6,256 nt of DNA, taken from Nitrososphaera sp035547955. Lineage in GTDB: Archaea; Thermoproteota; Nitrososphaeria; Nitrososphaerales; Nitrososphaeraceae. Made by a program: the position numbers and the translations under genes. This document shows positions 1-6,256 of this stretch, piece by piece. The notes under the pieces are model-generated. The model was not told the DNA's origin, made no database searches, and saw nothing but the letters and a program-made list of their open reading frames with translations. The stretch lies in NCBI GenBank assembly GCA_035547955.1, contig DASZTR010000037.1, positions 1-6,256 on the forward strand, written 5' to 3'. Numbering within the stretch: position 1 is the first letter of the stretch; the number at the start of each line of letters is the position of its first letter.

Positions 1-889
1 GGTCATTAAACATGATAAATTCAGACGGGTTTTGCGCTGCCAACGTCGTTGTCGTTGTCGTTGTCGTTGCTGTTTCGCCCTTGACAATCAAGAGAGAGAT
101 ATGCGACGCACGATTTACCCCAAAGTACTTTGCCGTGTTTCCATATGTGGTTTTTATCTCTACCTTGGAGCCTGCCTCAGCAATTGCCATCATCTTGTCC
201 AAGGCCTCTCCATGATACAACATCCCCAAGGTACGTTCTGTCAAAAAGCCACACAATTCGCCCTCTTTTTCTTTTCCTCTGTTCGACGACATAGACGAAT
301 AGGACAGCATCCTCAGGACTCTTGTGATAAGGGCGTCCTCTCCTGCGATTACTTGGTAGCTCTTGTCCTCTTCTGCTTCAGACGCCGCAGGTGATAAATT
401 GGCGGCAGCACTTGATATCCTGTCAATCTTTCTCTGGTAGTCTTTTTTATTCTGCAGTATGGAGCGCAGCGTGTTGTACTTTGTCTGTACCAGGTGGTCC
501 ACCACTTCGTCAAATGATAGGGAATAGTACTTGCGGGGTTTTGTAAAGGTAGCAAGGACTATGCCTCTGCCAATGAGTGACGATATGTAATGGTACGTTT
601 CGGTGCGGGGCATGCTCAAATCCTTGGAAATTTCACTTGCAATCGCTGCTCCACGTGATACCAGCCGGACGACAATCTTGGCCTCATTCTGGCTCAGATC
701 AAGGCGGACGAGTTCGTTTAACAGCTCTTGTCGGATCGCTTCTCCATCATCGATTATCGTGGTGGTAGAAGATTTGGCTATATCACTTTCGAATATATCA
801 ACGGACAGCTGACTTGCAAAGGAAGGTCGTTGGGGCTTCACATTGGCCTTCCAGTTTAAATCTATATTTAAAGATATCTTTAAATGCAT
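1..889 (-). CDS. TrmB-family HTH transcriptional regulator (C-terminus beyond the window)
   Basis: I see 296 codons read leftwards from ATG at 887-889, still open at the left edge. Residues about 58-135 form a TrmB-type winged helix: the 'LDLSQNEAKIVVRL' helix, a recognition helix region 'ASEISKDLSMPRTETYHYI', then the wing and 'KPRKYYSL'. A polar, probably helical linker (about 138-175) follows, then a second domain (about 177-296) like the C-terminal effector region of archaeal TrmB regulators. Known TrmB proteins are DNA-binding repressors or activators, often of sugar metabolism; the ligand and targets here cannot be read from sequence. A run of eight Thr (residues 275-282) sits in the C-terminal domain. 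The start is uncertain. The ATG lies upstream of an AT-rich palindrome, whereas GTG at 839-841 (residue 17) lies about 27 nt downstream of a TATA-like box and could be a leaderless start. The gene is transcribed in the same direction as rad50 but about 600 bp away, so it is probably a separate unit. Confidence 0.85.
   Translation of the reverse strand, partial: MHLKISLNIDLNWKANVKPQRPSFASQLSVDIFESDIAKSSTTTIIDDGEAIRQELLNELVRLDLSQNEAKIVVRLVSRGAAIASEISKDLSMPRTETYHYISSLIGRGIVLATFTKPRKYYSLSFDEVVDHLVQTKYNTLRSILQNKKDYQRKIDRISSAAANLSPAASEAEEDKSYQVIAGEDALITRVLRMLSYSSMSSNRGKEKEGELCGFLTERTLGMLYHGEALDKMMAIAEAGSKVEIKTTYGNTAKYFGVNRASHISLLIVKGETATTTTTTTTLAAQNPSEFIMFND
45..68. repeat. Hexanucleotide microsatellite, 4 x GTCGTT
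   Basis: Four exact tandem copies of GTCGTT lie inside the TrmB-like gene. On the coding (minus) strand they read as alternating ACG and ACA codons and, with flanking bases, encode eight consecutive threonines. The 6-bp unit keeps frame, so copy-number change would only lengthen or shorten the Thr run, two residues per unit. Confidence 0.9.
855..885 (-). promoter_or_regulatory. TATA-like region and operator candidate: three TTTAAA boxes at 12-bp spacing
   Basis: TTTAAA occurs at 855-860, 867-872 and 879-884, each start exactly 12 bp from the next. Positions 866-885 form a perfect 20-bp palindrome with centre GATATC, and 855-872 is an inverted repeat, TTTAAAT-N4-ATTTAAA. Read on the minus strand, TTTAAATA (872-865) resembles an archaeal TATA box. 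Its centre is about 27 nt upstream of the GTG at 839-841, the distance expected for a leaderless transcript starting there. The symmetrical boxes could be the binding site of a dimeric regulator, plausibly the TrmB-like protein itself. That function is inference; the symmetry and spacing are read directly. Confidence 0.5.
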
Positions 890-1185
890 AACATTTTTGG
901 CATTGTCAAGGTTCTCAATTTAGACAATTGTCGATCATATTATCGGATTATCCACTCTAAACATGCTAGTTAGCCTGTAGAGTACTAGCCACAACTTCTT
1001 GCCCTCCGGAATATGGAGTTCATTGATTGACCTGACACTCAAAACGGCCTTTTGCCTTGGCGCCGGCGAAACAACGCAAGCTTGAAAATAGCCGCGCTCG
1101 CCGTCCGTATATACATCCTAATATCGCAACGCCATATTCATACATACTACTACCCCATGTCACAATACAGGTTTTACTGTTTGAC
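890..1185. other. Spacer upstream of the TrmB-like gene; no convincing gene
   Basis: No ATG-started gene, tRNA or other RNA is recognisable here on either strand. A perfect 10-bp palindrome, GACAATTGTC, lies at 923-932, about 34 bp upstream of the ATG at 889, and could be another regulator site. The minus strand is free of stops for 60 codons from 1117 to 938 (stop at 935-937). That frame has no ATG in its first half, only a TTG at 1040-1042 that would give a 35-residue peptide. Its translation has some protein-like character (for example 'INELHIPEGKKLWLVLYRL'), so a decayed gene is possible but not supported. The TrmB-like gene's promoter may lie partly in this spacer. Confidence 0.5.
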
Positions 1186-1353
1186 CTATTCGAACCAAAT
1201 TCTTTTTAGTATTCTCAAGCGTTCAAAATCCTTCATGTTGACTTTGGTAGGCTCTTGAGGATTCTGCTTCAGCTCCGCAGGCGCGTTCTTTGGCTTCCTT
1301 GCCTCCTCGTCTTTTCTGACGTCATCATCTTCTTCTCCTCTTCGCTCATACAA
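1186..1353 (-). CDS. Possible small charged protein, 55 codons, non-ATG start
   Basis: The frame is open on the minus strand from TTG at 1351-1353 to TAG at 1186-1188. The predicted product is very hydrophilic: an acidic N-terminal third ('EEDDD'), a Lys/Pro/Glu-rich middle ('ARKPKNAPAELKQNP'), and a basic end 'MKDFERLRILKRIWFE'. Codon choice (GAG, AAG, AGG, GCG) resembles the neighbouring genes. There is no ATG at the 5' end in this frame. An ATG at 1347-1349 opens another frame reading MSEEEKKMMTSEK that stops after 26 codons. A one-base shift in the purine-rich stretch 1325-1345 would join it to this frame, so a frameshift or sequence error is possible. A TATA-like TTTAGATTA (1384-1376, minus strand) sits about 30 nt upstream. 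I do not recognise a family; it could be a small unknown protein, a gene remnant, or chance. Confidence 0.3.
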   Translation of the reverse strand: MYERRGEEDDDVRKDEEARKPKNAPAELKQNPQEPTKVNMKDFERLRILKRIWFE

Positions 1354-1484
1354 TGGCTATTATGTCAAAAAGAGATAATCTAAAGGAGTTTTAGCACGGT
1401 ATGCGGCCAACTGCTATTGACGGAGGTTTATTCAATGCTCAGATAGCAGAGAAGTCAAATGGCAGTACCTTGCGAAAATGACGA

Positions 1485-3620
1485 CTATTCTTGCATTACC
1501 CTAGAGCCGTCCGCAGTCATCGAGAACCTAAAGATGGCGTCAACTTCCGAGTCCTCAAAAATATCCGCATCATGCGTGATTATTATCATCTGGGCAAGCG
1601 GCCCTGCGCCCTCCCGGAAAGCCTCTGAGATTATCCGTACAAGCGCCTTGCGCCTCTCTTCGTCAAGGTGTGTCGTCGGCTCGTCTAGGATGACAAAGTC
1701 AAGCTTGCTTGCGCCCATCATGTAAGCTATTCCAAGGCGGAGGGCAAGGGCGACAGCCACCTTTTCTCCTCCTGAAAGGGAACCCATGTCTACCTCACCG
1801 TTCCGCCCATAGCATATTATTGCAATCTCGCGGGCCTTCTCTGCCAGTTCGATCCTAGAGATTCCGATGTTGAACAATATGGCGTATTCTGATGCCTTCT
1901 TTGATATCGTGCCAAGGGCCCATGACCGGAGGCTCATGCCCACTGCGCCGTCGCGGTTGTACACGAGCGAGCGGATGCGCTCAAGTGTGCCGATAAACTC
2001 TGCCGCGGCTTCAAGCTTTTCTGCCGCTTTCCTGCAAGAGTCGATGATGTTTCGGGCATCTTCGGCGGCTTTACGGTAGCTGCCCATCCGGGCGCTTGCT
2101 TCCTGCAATTTTTGCATCACCTTCCACCGCTCGTCCTTGGCAGACGCGTACTGTGCAGGGGAAAAGCTCCTTGCCTTCTCCCTCAGGTTGACGATATCCT
2201 CTGCAAGCGCCCTTGAGGCGTCGTCAATGGCGAGCGCGTAAGGGTCGTCACCTACCCTGACTATTTCCTTTGGCAGGCCAGACAGGGCCTCCTTGCGCAC
2301 GGCAAGGTCGCCTTCAATATGCGCGATGTCTTCCAGAGATGATATAGAGTTGCCGGACAGAAAAGCCTCTGCAGACGCGATTTTTTTGGCCTCCTCTGCC
2401 AGCTTTTGCTCCTCCTTTTTCAGGTTTACCCTTTCAAGCTGCAGTTTTGATTTGGCACTAGCGATGCGGTCTAGTTCTGCTCTGATGTGGTCGGTGTCAA
2501 ACAGCAACGACATTTTGTCATTGCTGTTTATCTTGCCACTACTGCCCGAGGCTACAAGTGCGTTGCACACGGGGCACCTGCCATCTTCTGTCACCCTGAG
2601 CCGGCTGGCGCATTCAAGCAGGCCTCGCATCTTGCCGGCGTCGCTTTCGCCCTTTTCGATCAGCTTTTGCACTTCATCCAGCTCGTCTTTGACCATAGAA
2701 AGCCTGATGCAGTTTTCCTCCTTGCCTGTGATGGCTGCAAGGGCGCCCTTTGCCTCTCTTACCACCCTCTCAAGGCGCGCCGCTTCGCCTGCTACGTGGT
2801 CGCGCTTTTCGTTCACGTATCTAACCAGCTGTTTCTCTTTTGCCTGCGCTTCTGCGGACTTCTCCCTCAGGGGTTCCAGCCGCTCTATTTCGGATTCTAG
2901 CTGGCGCAGGCGGCCTTCCAGCCGCGCCTTTTCATCCTCGTACTCGGCGACGAGCCTCTCAGCTTCTGCAAGTTTTTTCTCGCCGTCTGCAATGTTTTCT
3001 TGCAGTTTTGCCACCTCTAGGTCAGTATAGCCCCCCGTTTCATCGCGCAGCCTGTCGCGAAAGCCTGCGATAACATCTTTCATCGTAGAAAACGCAAGGT
3101 CAAGCCTGTCGATCCCTATCAGGCCGTTTACCAGTTCCTTGAACTCCTTGGGCTGCGCCTCCACTATCCTTGCCAGCTCGCCCTGCTGCACCACCGCTGC
3201 TACGCGCAGCTTTTTGTAGTCAAGGCCGAGCACTTTTGCGACCTCCGCGCTTGTGGACTCGCCGTATTGCTTGCGCTCGCCCCCTGCCAGCTTTTTGTTC
3301 ACCTTCCTGCCGGCGTCTGACACTATCTCTAGCTGCGAAAACGCGGCAGAGCCGGCAGCCGTGAGCGACCTTACAACTTGGAACTCGCGGCCGTTGAGTG
3401 TAAAGTGCATTCTGACTATTGCCTGACCGGATGCTCCACGCCTGACGAGGTTCTTGTTGGCCTTTCTCATGTGCTCGCCAAAGAGCGAATATGTGATAGC
3501 GTCAATTATCGATGACTTGCCTGCGCCGTTGTGGCCGACAAATATCGTGATCCCCTTGCAAAACTCCATCTTTGTCTCCTTGTGCGAGATAAAGTCCTTC
3601 AGCTCCAGATCCTTTATCAT
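1485..3620 (-). CDS. rad50: DNA double-strand break repair ATPase Rad50
   Basis: This is an SMC-like ABC ATPase that pairs with Mre11 to bind, tether and process DNA ends. All landmarks are present in the 711 residues: Walker A 'GHNGAGKSS' (29-37), Q-loop 'VVQQGEL' (143-149), first coiled-coil arm (about 185-345), zinc hook CPVC (349-352), second arm (about 375-555), ABC signature 'LSGGEK' (615-620), Walker B and D-loop 'VILDEPTTHLD' (643-653, catalytic Glu647), and switch His683 in 'IITHD'. The start is ATG 3618-3620, since 'MIKDLELKDFISH' matches the usual first strand of the family. It overlaps the mre11 stop by four bases (ATGA), so translation is probably coupled. At 711 residues it is shorter than well-studied archaeal Rad50 (Pyrococcus, about 880), and the difference lies in the coiled coils. 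No nurA follows it. The stop codon is TAG; a minus-strand T5 run about 115 nt downstream (1367-1371) is a weak terminator candidate. Confidence 0.97.
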   Translation of the reverse strand: MIKDLELKDFISHKETKMEFCKGITIFVGHNGAGKSSIIDAITYSLFGEHMRKANKNLVRRGASGQAIVRMHFTLNGREFQVVRSLTAAGSAAFSQLEIVSDAGRKVNKKLAGGERKQYGESTSAEVAKVLGLDYKKLRVAAVVQQGELARIVEAQPKEFKELVNGLIGIDRLDLAFSTMKDVIAGFRDRLRDETGGYTDLEVAKLQENIADGEKKLAEAERLVAEYEDEKARLEGRLRQLESEIERLEPLREKSAEAQAKEKQLVRYVNEKRDHVAGEAARLERVVREAKGALAAITGKEENCIRLSMVKDELDEVQKLIEKGESDAGKMRGLLECASRLRVTEDGRCPVCNALVASGSSGKINSNDKMSLLFDTDHIRAELDRIASAKSKLQLERVNLKKEEQKLAEEAKKIASAEAFLSGNSISSLEDIAHIEGDLAVRKEALSGLPKEIVRVGDDPYALAIDDASRALAEDIVNLREKARSFSPAQYASAKDERWKVMQKLQEASARMGSYRKAAEDARNIIDSCRKAAEKLEAAAEFIGTLERIRSLVYNRDGAVGMSLRSWALGTISKKASEYAILFNIGISRIELAEKAREIAIICYGRNGEVDMGSLSGGEKVAVALALRLGIAYMMGASKLDFVILDEPTTHLDEERRKALVRIISEAFREGAGPLAQMIIITHDADIFEDSEVDAIFRFSMTADGSRVMQE

Positions 3621-4825
3621 CGGATGATGTCTTCTCCTCCTCCCCCTCTCTCCTCTTTCTTTTCCTTGATCTGTTTTTTATTTTTAAAAGCATCCCACAC
3701 CAAGTCAAGCGCCGCTCCTGCCTCGCCAGCCGCTGCAGCCGGCAGCAGGTCGTAGATTGCAAGGCGCGCCGCTTCTTCAGAGCTCAGCGCCTCCTTTGAC
3801 AGCCGGAACAGCTCGGCGTCCAGGTCTGCAGGGCGCTCGTCGTACGCGATTGCCTGCGACGGTTGCTCCGTATCCAGCGGCTGCCACACATAATGGACGC
3901 AGTATTCGTTCAGCCGGACAAGGTTTGCCGCCACCGTGCGTGAATCAATGTTCTTGCCCTCCACTTCTATCTTGACGACCGGCTTTTTGGCAAGGCCAGA
4001 GGCTTTTTTGATGACAGAATCGATGCCGGCTGCAAGGTCTGCATAGTCGAGCCGTACAGCAAACTGCGGGCGCCGATGGTGCAGCGGGATCCAATGCACG
4101 CCTGCCTCCTGACCGGACATGTCGACCAGTGCAAAGCCTTTCTCCACATCCTTTATCCCCTCGCTAGGTGTCAGGTCAAGCGAGCCGGGATAAACAAGAG
4201 GTCCATCTAGGTTTGAAAAGCGCCTTTCCAGGTGGTCATGGTAGTGGCCCATCGCGTAGTAATCAAAGCTGGCGGGCAGGTCGGTAGAGTTTATTTCGCC
4301 TGCAAACTTGTTGAGGTCGGCAAGGCCCTGGTGCAGGACTAGGATCTTCTTCCTGCCGCCATATTCGGGCCTCTTGGCTATCTGTTCTGATACCTTTAGC
4401 TTTTCTACGAGCGAGTCGACGTTGCTGCGCCTCTCCTTATCTGCGCCAAATACGGCTATGGTGCCATTGCCGCCGCCGACTAGTAGCGGCTCGTCAGTCT
4501 TTAGCTTCTTCATGAGCCCAAGGTTGCCAAACACGTGCGCAAAGGGCACATCGCGCAGGCGGCTGATGTCGTGCTCGCCAAGGACAAACGCGACAGGCAC
4601 CTCTTTTTCCTTTAGTTTTTTCAGCGCATTGGCAAGGGTGATTACCGCCTTGCCGTTTGGCCGCGGGGTATGGAATATGTCGCCAGCAAGGAGCACAAGG
4701 CCCGCGCCCTCCTTGATTGAGGTGTCTATTGCTTCATGGAACGTCTGGTATACATCTTCCTCCCGATCTTCAAGGTTGAACTGCGAATATCCAAGATGGA
4801 GGTCAGAGATGTGTGCGACAAGCAT
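3617..4825 (-). CDS. mre11: DNA double-strand break repair nuclease Mre11
   Basis: This is a metal-dependent phosphoesterase and nuclease of the Mre11/SbcD family, the partner of Rad50 in DNA end resection. The 402 residues show the motifs in order: Asp8 and His10 in 'SDLHLG', Asp49 in 'AGDIFH', Glu84 and His85 in 'GEHD', His165 in 'LHQG', and His194 and His196 in 'GHYHDH'. The first five positions coincide with the numbering I recall for Pyrococcus furiosus Mre11 (D8, H10, D49, N84, H85), so position 84 is Glu where metal-binding Asn is expected. A capping domain (about 210-320) and a C-terminal helical Rad50-binding region follow. The end is basic and Gly-rich ('KNKKQIKEKKEERGGGGED'). ATG 4823-4825 puts Asp8 in the usual place, and the in-frame upstream stretch has no ATG. 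No Shine-Dalgarno sequence precedes it. Its TGA overlaps the rad50 ATG. herA lies 219 bp upstream on the same strand. Confidence 0.96.
   Translation of the reverse strand: MLVAHISDLHLGYSQFNLEDREEDVYQTFHEAIDTSIKEGAGLVLLAGDIFHTPRPNGKAVITLANALKKLKEKEVPVAFVLGEHDISRLRDVPFAHVFGNLGLMKKLKTDEPLLVGGGNGTIAVFGADKERRSNVDSLVEKLKVSEQIAKRPEYGGRKKILVLHQGLADLNKFAGEINSTDLPASFDYYAMGHYHDHLERRFSNLDGPLVYPGSLDLTPSEGIKDVEKGFALVDMSGQEAGVHWIPLHHRRPQFAVRLDYADLAAGIDSVIKKASGLAKKPVVKIEVEGKNIDSRTVAANLVRLNEYCVHYVWQPLDTEQPSQAIAYDERPADLDAELFRLSKEALSSEEAARLAIYDLLPAAAAGEAGAALDLVWDAFKNKKQIKEKKEERGGGGEDIIR
3634..3643 (-). promoter_or_regulatory. Purine-rich stretch, possible ribosome binding site for rad50
   Basis: On the minus strand GGAGGAGGAG lies inside the end of mre11, where it encodes part of the Gly-rich tail. 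It could pair with the 3' end of 16S rRNA, but its nearest GGAG is 13 nt from the rad50 ATG, longer than usual. The four-base stop/start overlap may matter more for coupling. The run could equally be only a Gly/Glu coding bias. Confidence 0.3.
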
Positions 4826-5044
4826 GTCCGAATTTGATGCGTACCTAGGTGAAATATCCTCTAAACTAAAGGTTTTGAATCCCAGGTTTAACGGTATCTT
4901 TCAAGAAATAGAGAGGCAAAACAATGCCACCAATAATGCCATTTTCTCATGCCCCTCTCCCAGGGTCAGGGCAGAATTTTACTGCTATATTTCACTCTCT
5001 CTGCTCACTTTTGCGCATCTATACATATACAACACGTATACGCG
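4826..5044. other. herA-mre11 spacer, probably holding the mre11-rad50 promoter
   Basis: These 219 bp hold no convincing ORF or RNA gene. On the minus strand a TATA-like TTTAGTTTA (4870-4862) would place a transcription start near 4840 and give mre11 a leader of about 15 nt. A second AT-rich element, TTGTATATGTATA, lies at 5033-5021, just past the herA stop. An imperfect palindrome, AACACGTATACGCGTT (5031-5046, one mismatched pair), overlaps the herA stop codon, but no clear T-run follows it, so I do not call it a terminator. The gap length suggests mre11-rad50 can be transcribed independently of herA. Confidence 0.4.
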
Positions 5045-6256
5045 TTAATCTTGTATGTACCCGGAAGGGACGTACGAATCGGATGACTCCCTTGCCATTT
5101 CCTTTGCCTGTGCAAACATGTTCCACTGCTCTACCGCCTTCAGGTCGCCGCCTATCTTGCGCTCTTTTACCTCGTCTGCCCTGACAAAGGTGGGGAGGTT
5201 AACCCACTGGCCTGCGAACACCGCCTCGCCGGGGTTGAGTGATGGCAGCTGGTCTATGAGGTCGCGGCTGAGCGCCTCGCTTGCTGCCGCGACCTGCATC
5301 TGGTCGTCAGGCTGGATCATGCGCATGACTGCAAGCGACCCCATCTGGCTCAGGATGTTGGCGTCAATGCTCCTTGGCCTCTGCGACACTATGACCAGGC
5401 CGAGACCAAACTTGCGGCCCTCCCTTGCCACCTTGGACGCAAAGTATTTCGTCTCTGTCTTTTCGTCCTTTGGGATAAAGACGTGTGCCTCCTCTATCAC
5501 CACCAGGACGGGGGCGGCAAAGCGCGGCGGGAATTTCAGGTCTTCTGCAGACTGGATCCTGTCCTTGGCTTGCCGGGTGGCACGCTTGCGGTCATCCAGG
5601 AGCTCTTCCAAATAGTACGAAACAGAGACGTTGGCCTGCTTCTCTGTCAGTTCTACCAGGTTGATGATATTTATCTTGCCGTTTTTTATCAGCGCTATCG
5701 GGTCGGCCATTCCGGGGTCAAGTATGTTGCGGAATTTCTTGCGCACATAGTCTATCTTGTCCTCCACCTTTGCGGCCGCTTCTCGGTACATCTTTTCCTC
5801 GGCCCCGACCTCCCGGACGCCGGCTATTAGAGAATCCCAGAAATCATCGCCCGTTCTCTGCTGCACGTCCTGTGTGAGCGCCTGGCGGAGCACATGGATC
5901 TGGTTGGACGCGTTCTCCTGGATCTCGATGACCTCTGCGAGCTTGTCTGCGGGGAGCATGCGCGGGTTTATCTTGGCAGGCATCAGATTCGATGCGCCCT
6001 TGCCGAGGTCGAGCGTGGAATAGTCGTCATGGTAGTCAAAGATTATCATGGTGCCCCCGACCCTTGCTATCTCTTTTGCGAGGAGGGAAACCAGGTTGCT
6101 CTTGCCCATGCCGGTCATCGCAAGCACGGCAAGGTGTCTTGACACCACCTTGTCGATGTTGGCCTTGACCTCGACCTCCACGTTCCGCAGGAGGCTCCCC
6201 ATGTGCGCCCACTCTGCCCCCTCTGGCGCAAAGACCTGGGCAAGGTCAGCAGTAGT
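5045..6256 (-). CDS. herA: HerA family DNA translocase/helicase ATPase (N-terminus beyond the window)
   Basis: This is a FtsK/HerA-superfamily hexameric ATPase that pumps along duplex DNA and, with the nuclease NurA, drives end resection after Mre11-Rad50. The frame is open to the right edge. The 18 codons before ATG 6200-6202 ('DLAQVFAPEGAEW') join a typical HerA lead-in ('MGSLLRN'), so that ATG is internal and the N-terminal HAS-barrel domain lies mostly outside. Counting from that Met: Walker A 'AMTGMGKSN' (28-36, Lys34), Walker B 'VLVVIEEAH' (232-240), sensor-like 'LVIVSQRP' (269-276), the 'ILSQMGSLAVMRM' segment (283-295), and the C-terminal strand 'GEAVFAGQWVNLP' (325-337), all in the family order. 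The first P-loop position is Ala where the GxxGxGK[ST] consensus has Gly. A helical insertion (about 80-220) between the Walker motifs is usual for HerA. Its position upstream of mre11-rad50 on the same strand matches the archaeal repair cluster. The stop is TAA at 5045-5047. Confidence 0.95.
   Translation of the reverse strand, partial: TTADLAQVFAPEGAEWAHMGSLLRNVEVEVKANIDKVVSRHLAVLAMTGMGKSNLVSLLAKEIARVGGTMIIFDYHDDYSTLDLGKGASNLMPAKINPRMLPADKLAEVIEIQENASNQIHVLRQALTQDVQQRTGDDFWDSLIAGVREVGAEEKMYREAAAKVEDKIDYVRKKFRNILDPGMADPIALIKNGKINIINLVELTEKQANVSVSYYLEELLDDRKRATRQAKDRIQSAEDLKFPPRFAAPVLVVIEEAHVFIPKDEKTETKYFASKVAREGRKFGLGLVIVSQRPRSIDANILSQMGSLAVMRMIQPDDQMQVAAASEALSRDLIDQLPSLNPGEAVFAGQWVNLPTFVRADEVKERKIGGDLKAVEQWNMFAQAKEMARESSDSYVPSGYIQD

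Noticed and set aside
45..68. Tandem repeats as a CRISPR array
   Set aside because: The unit is 6 bp with no spacers and lies within a coding frame, so it is a microsatellite.
349..555. 68-codon minus-strand ORF inside the TrmB-like gene
   Set aside because: It is in a different frame from the regulator, whose frame is open throughout and carries a clear winged-helix domain.
938..1117. 60 stop-free codons on the minus strand upstream of the TrmB-like gene
   Set aside because: There is no ATG in the first half and only a TTG for a 35-residue peptide; a gene remnant is possible, but the sequence alone does not support a call.
1052..1258. 68-codon plus-strand ORF in the spacer
   Set aside because: It has unremarkable composition, no promoter or ribosome site that I can support, and overlaps the more gene-like minus-strand frame at 1186-1353.
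1401..1481. 26-codon plus-strand ORF preceded by AAAGGAG at 1382-1388
   Set aside because: It is very short, the ribosome-site spacing of about 12 nt is poor, it runs up to the rad50 stop, and no conserved feature is visible.
2293..3030. 245-codon plus-strand ORF opposite rad50
   Set aside because: It lies entirely antisense to the well-supported rad50 coiled-coil region; its Ser/Ala/Phe-rich translation mirrors the Glu/Lys/Arg codons of the real gene and has no domain.
4871..4890. tRNA T-arm-like sequence GGTTTTGAATCCC in the herA-mre11 spacer
   Set aside because: No acceptor, D or anticodon stems can be folded around it on either strand.
4308..5048. 246-codon plus-strand ORF opposite mre11 and the spacer
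   Set aside because: It is mostly antisense to mre11, with low-complexity Ser-rich translation and no recognisable motif.

Overview
The window looks like a chromosomal segment from an archaeon. The evidence is a HerA-Mre11-Rad50 gene group, a TrmB-type regulator, TATA-like AT-rich promoter elements and the near absence of Shine-Dalgarno sequences. Gene bodies are moderately GC-rich and spacers are AT-rich. A mesophilic Nitrososphaera-like thaumarchaeon (Nitrososphaerota) is my best guess, but that assignment is inference from general resemblance, not a database match.

All supported genes lie on the minus strand, so the window reads right to left. First comes herA (5045 to the right edge, 5' end outside the window), a hexameric DNA-translocase ATPase. 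A 219-bp AT-rich spacer follows. Next is mre11 (3617-4825), whose stop codon overlaps the start of rad50 (1485-3620) in an ATGA junction, which suggests translational coupling. About 600 bp of mostly non-coding DNA follows (890-1484), with a possible 55-codon ORF inside it (1186-1353). At the left edge is a TrmB-family HTH regulator (1-889) whose C-terminal end lies outside the window.

HerA, Mre11 and Rad50 are the archaeal machinery for resecting DNA double-strand breaks. Mre11 supplies nuclease activity and Rad50 supplies ATP-driven, zinc-hook-mediated tethering. HerA normally works with the nuclease NurA to generate long 3' overhangs for RadA. No nurA lies beside rad50 or between the genes seen here.

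I do not see a new multi-gene system. The points worth checking are local: Mre11 carries Glu at position 84 where the family has the metal-binding Asn (GEHD instead of GNHD); HerA has Ala for the first Gly of its P-loop; Rad50 is short; three TTTAAA boxes spaced exactly 12 bp apart, including a perfect 20-bp palindrome, sit at the start of the TrmB-like gene and make its annotated start doubtful; and a small charged ORF without an ATG start follows rad50.
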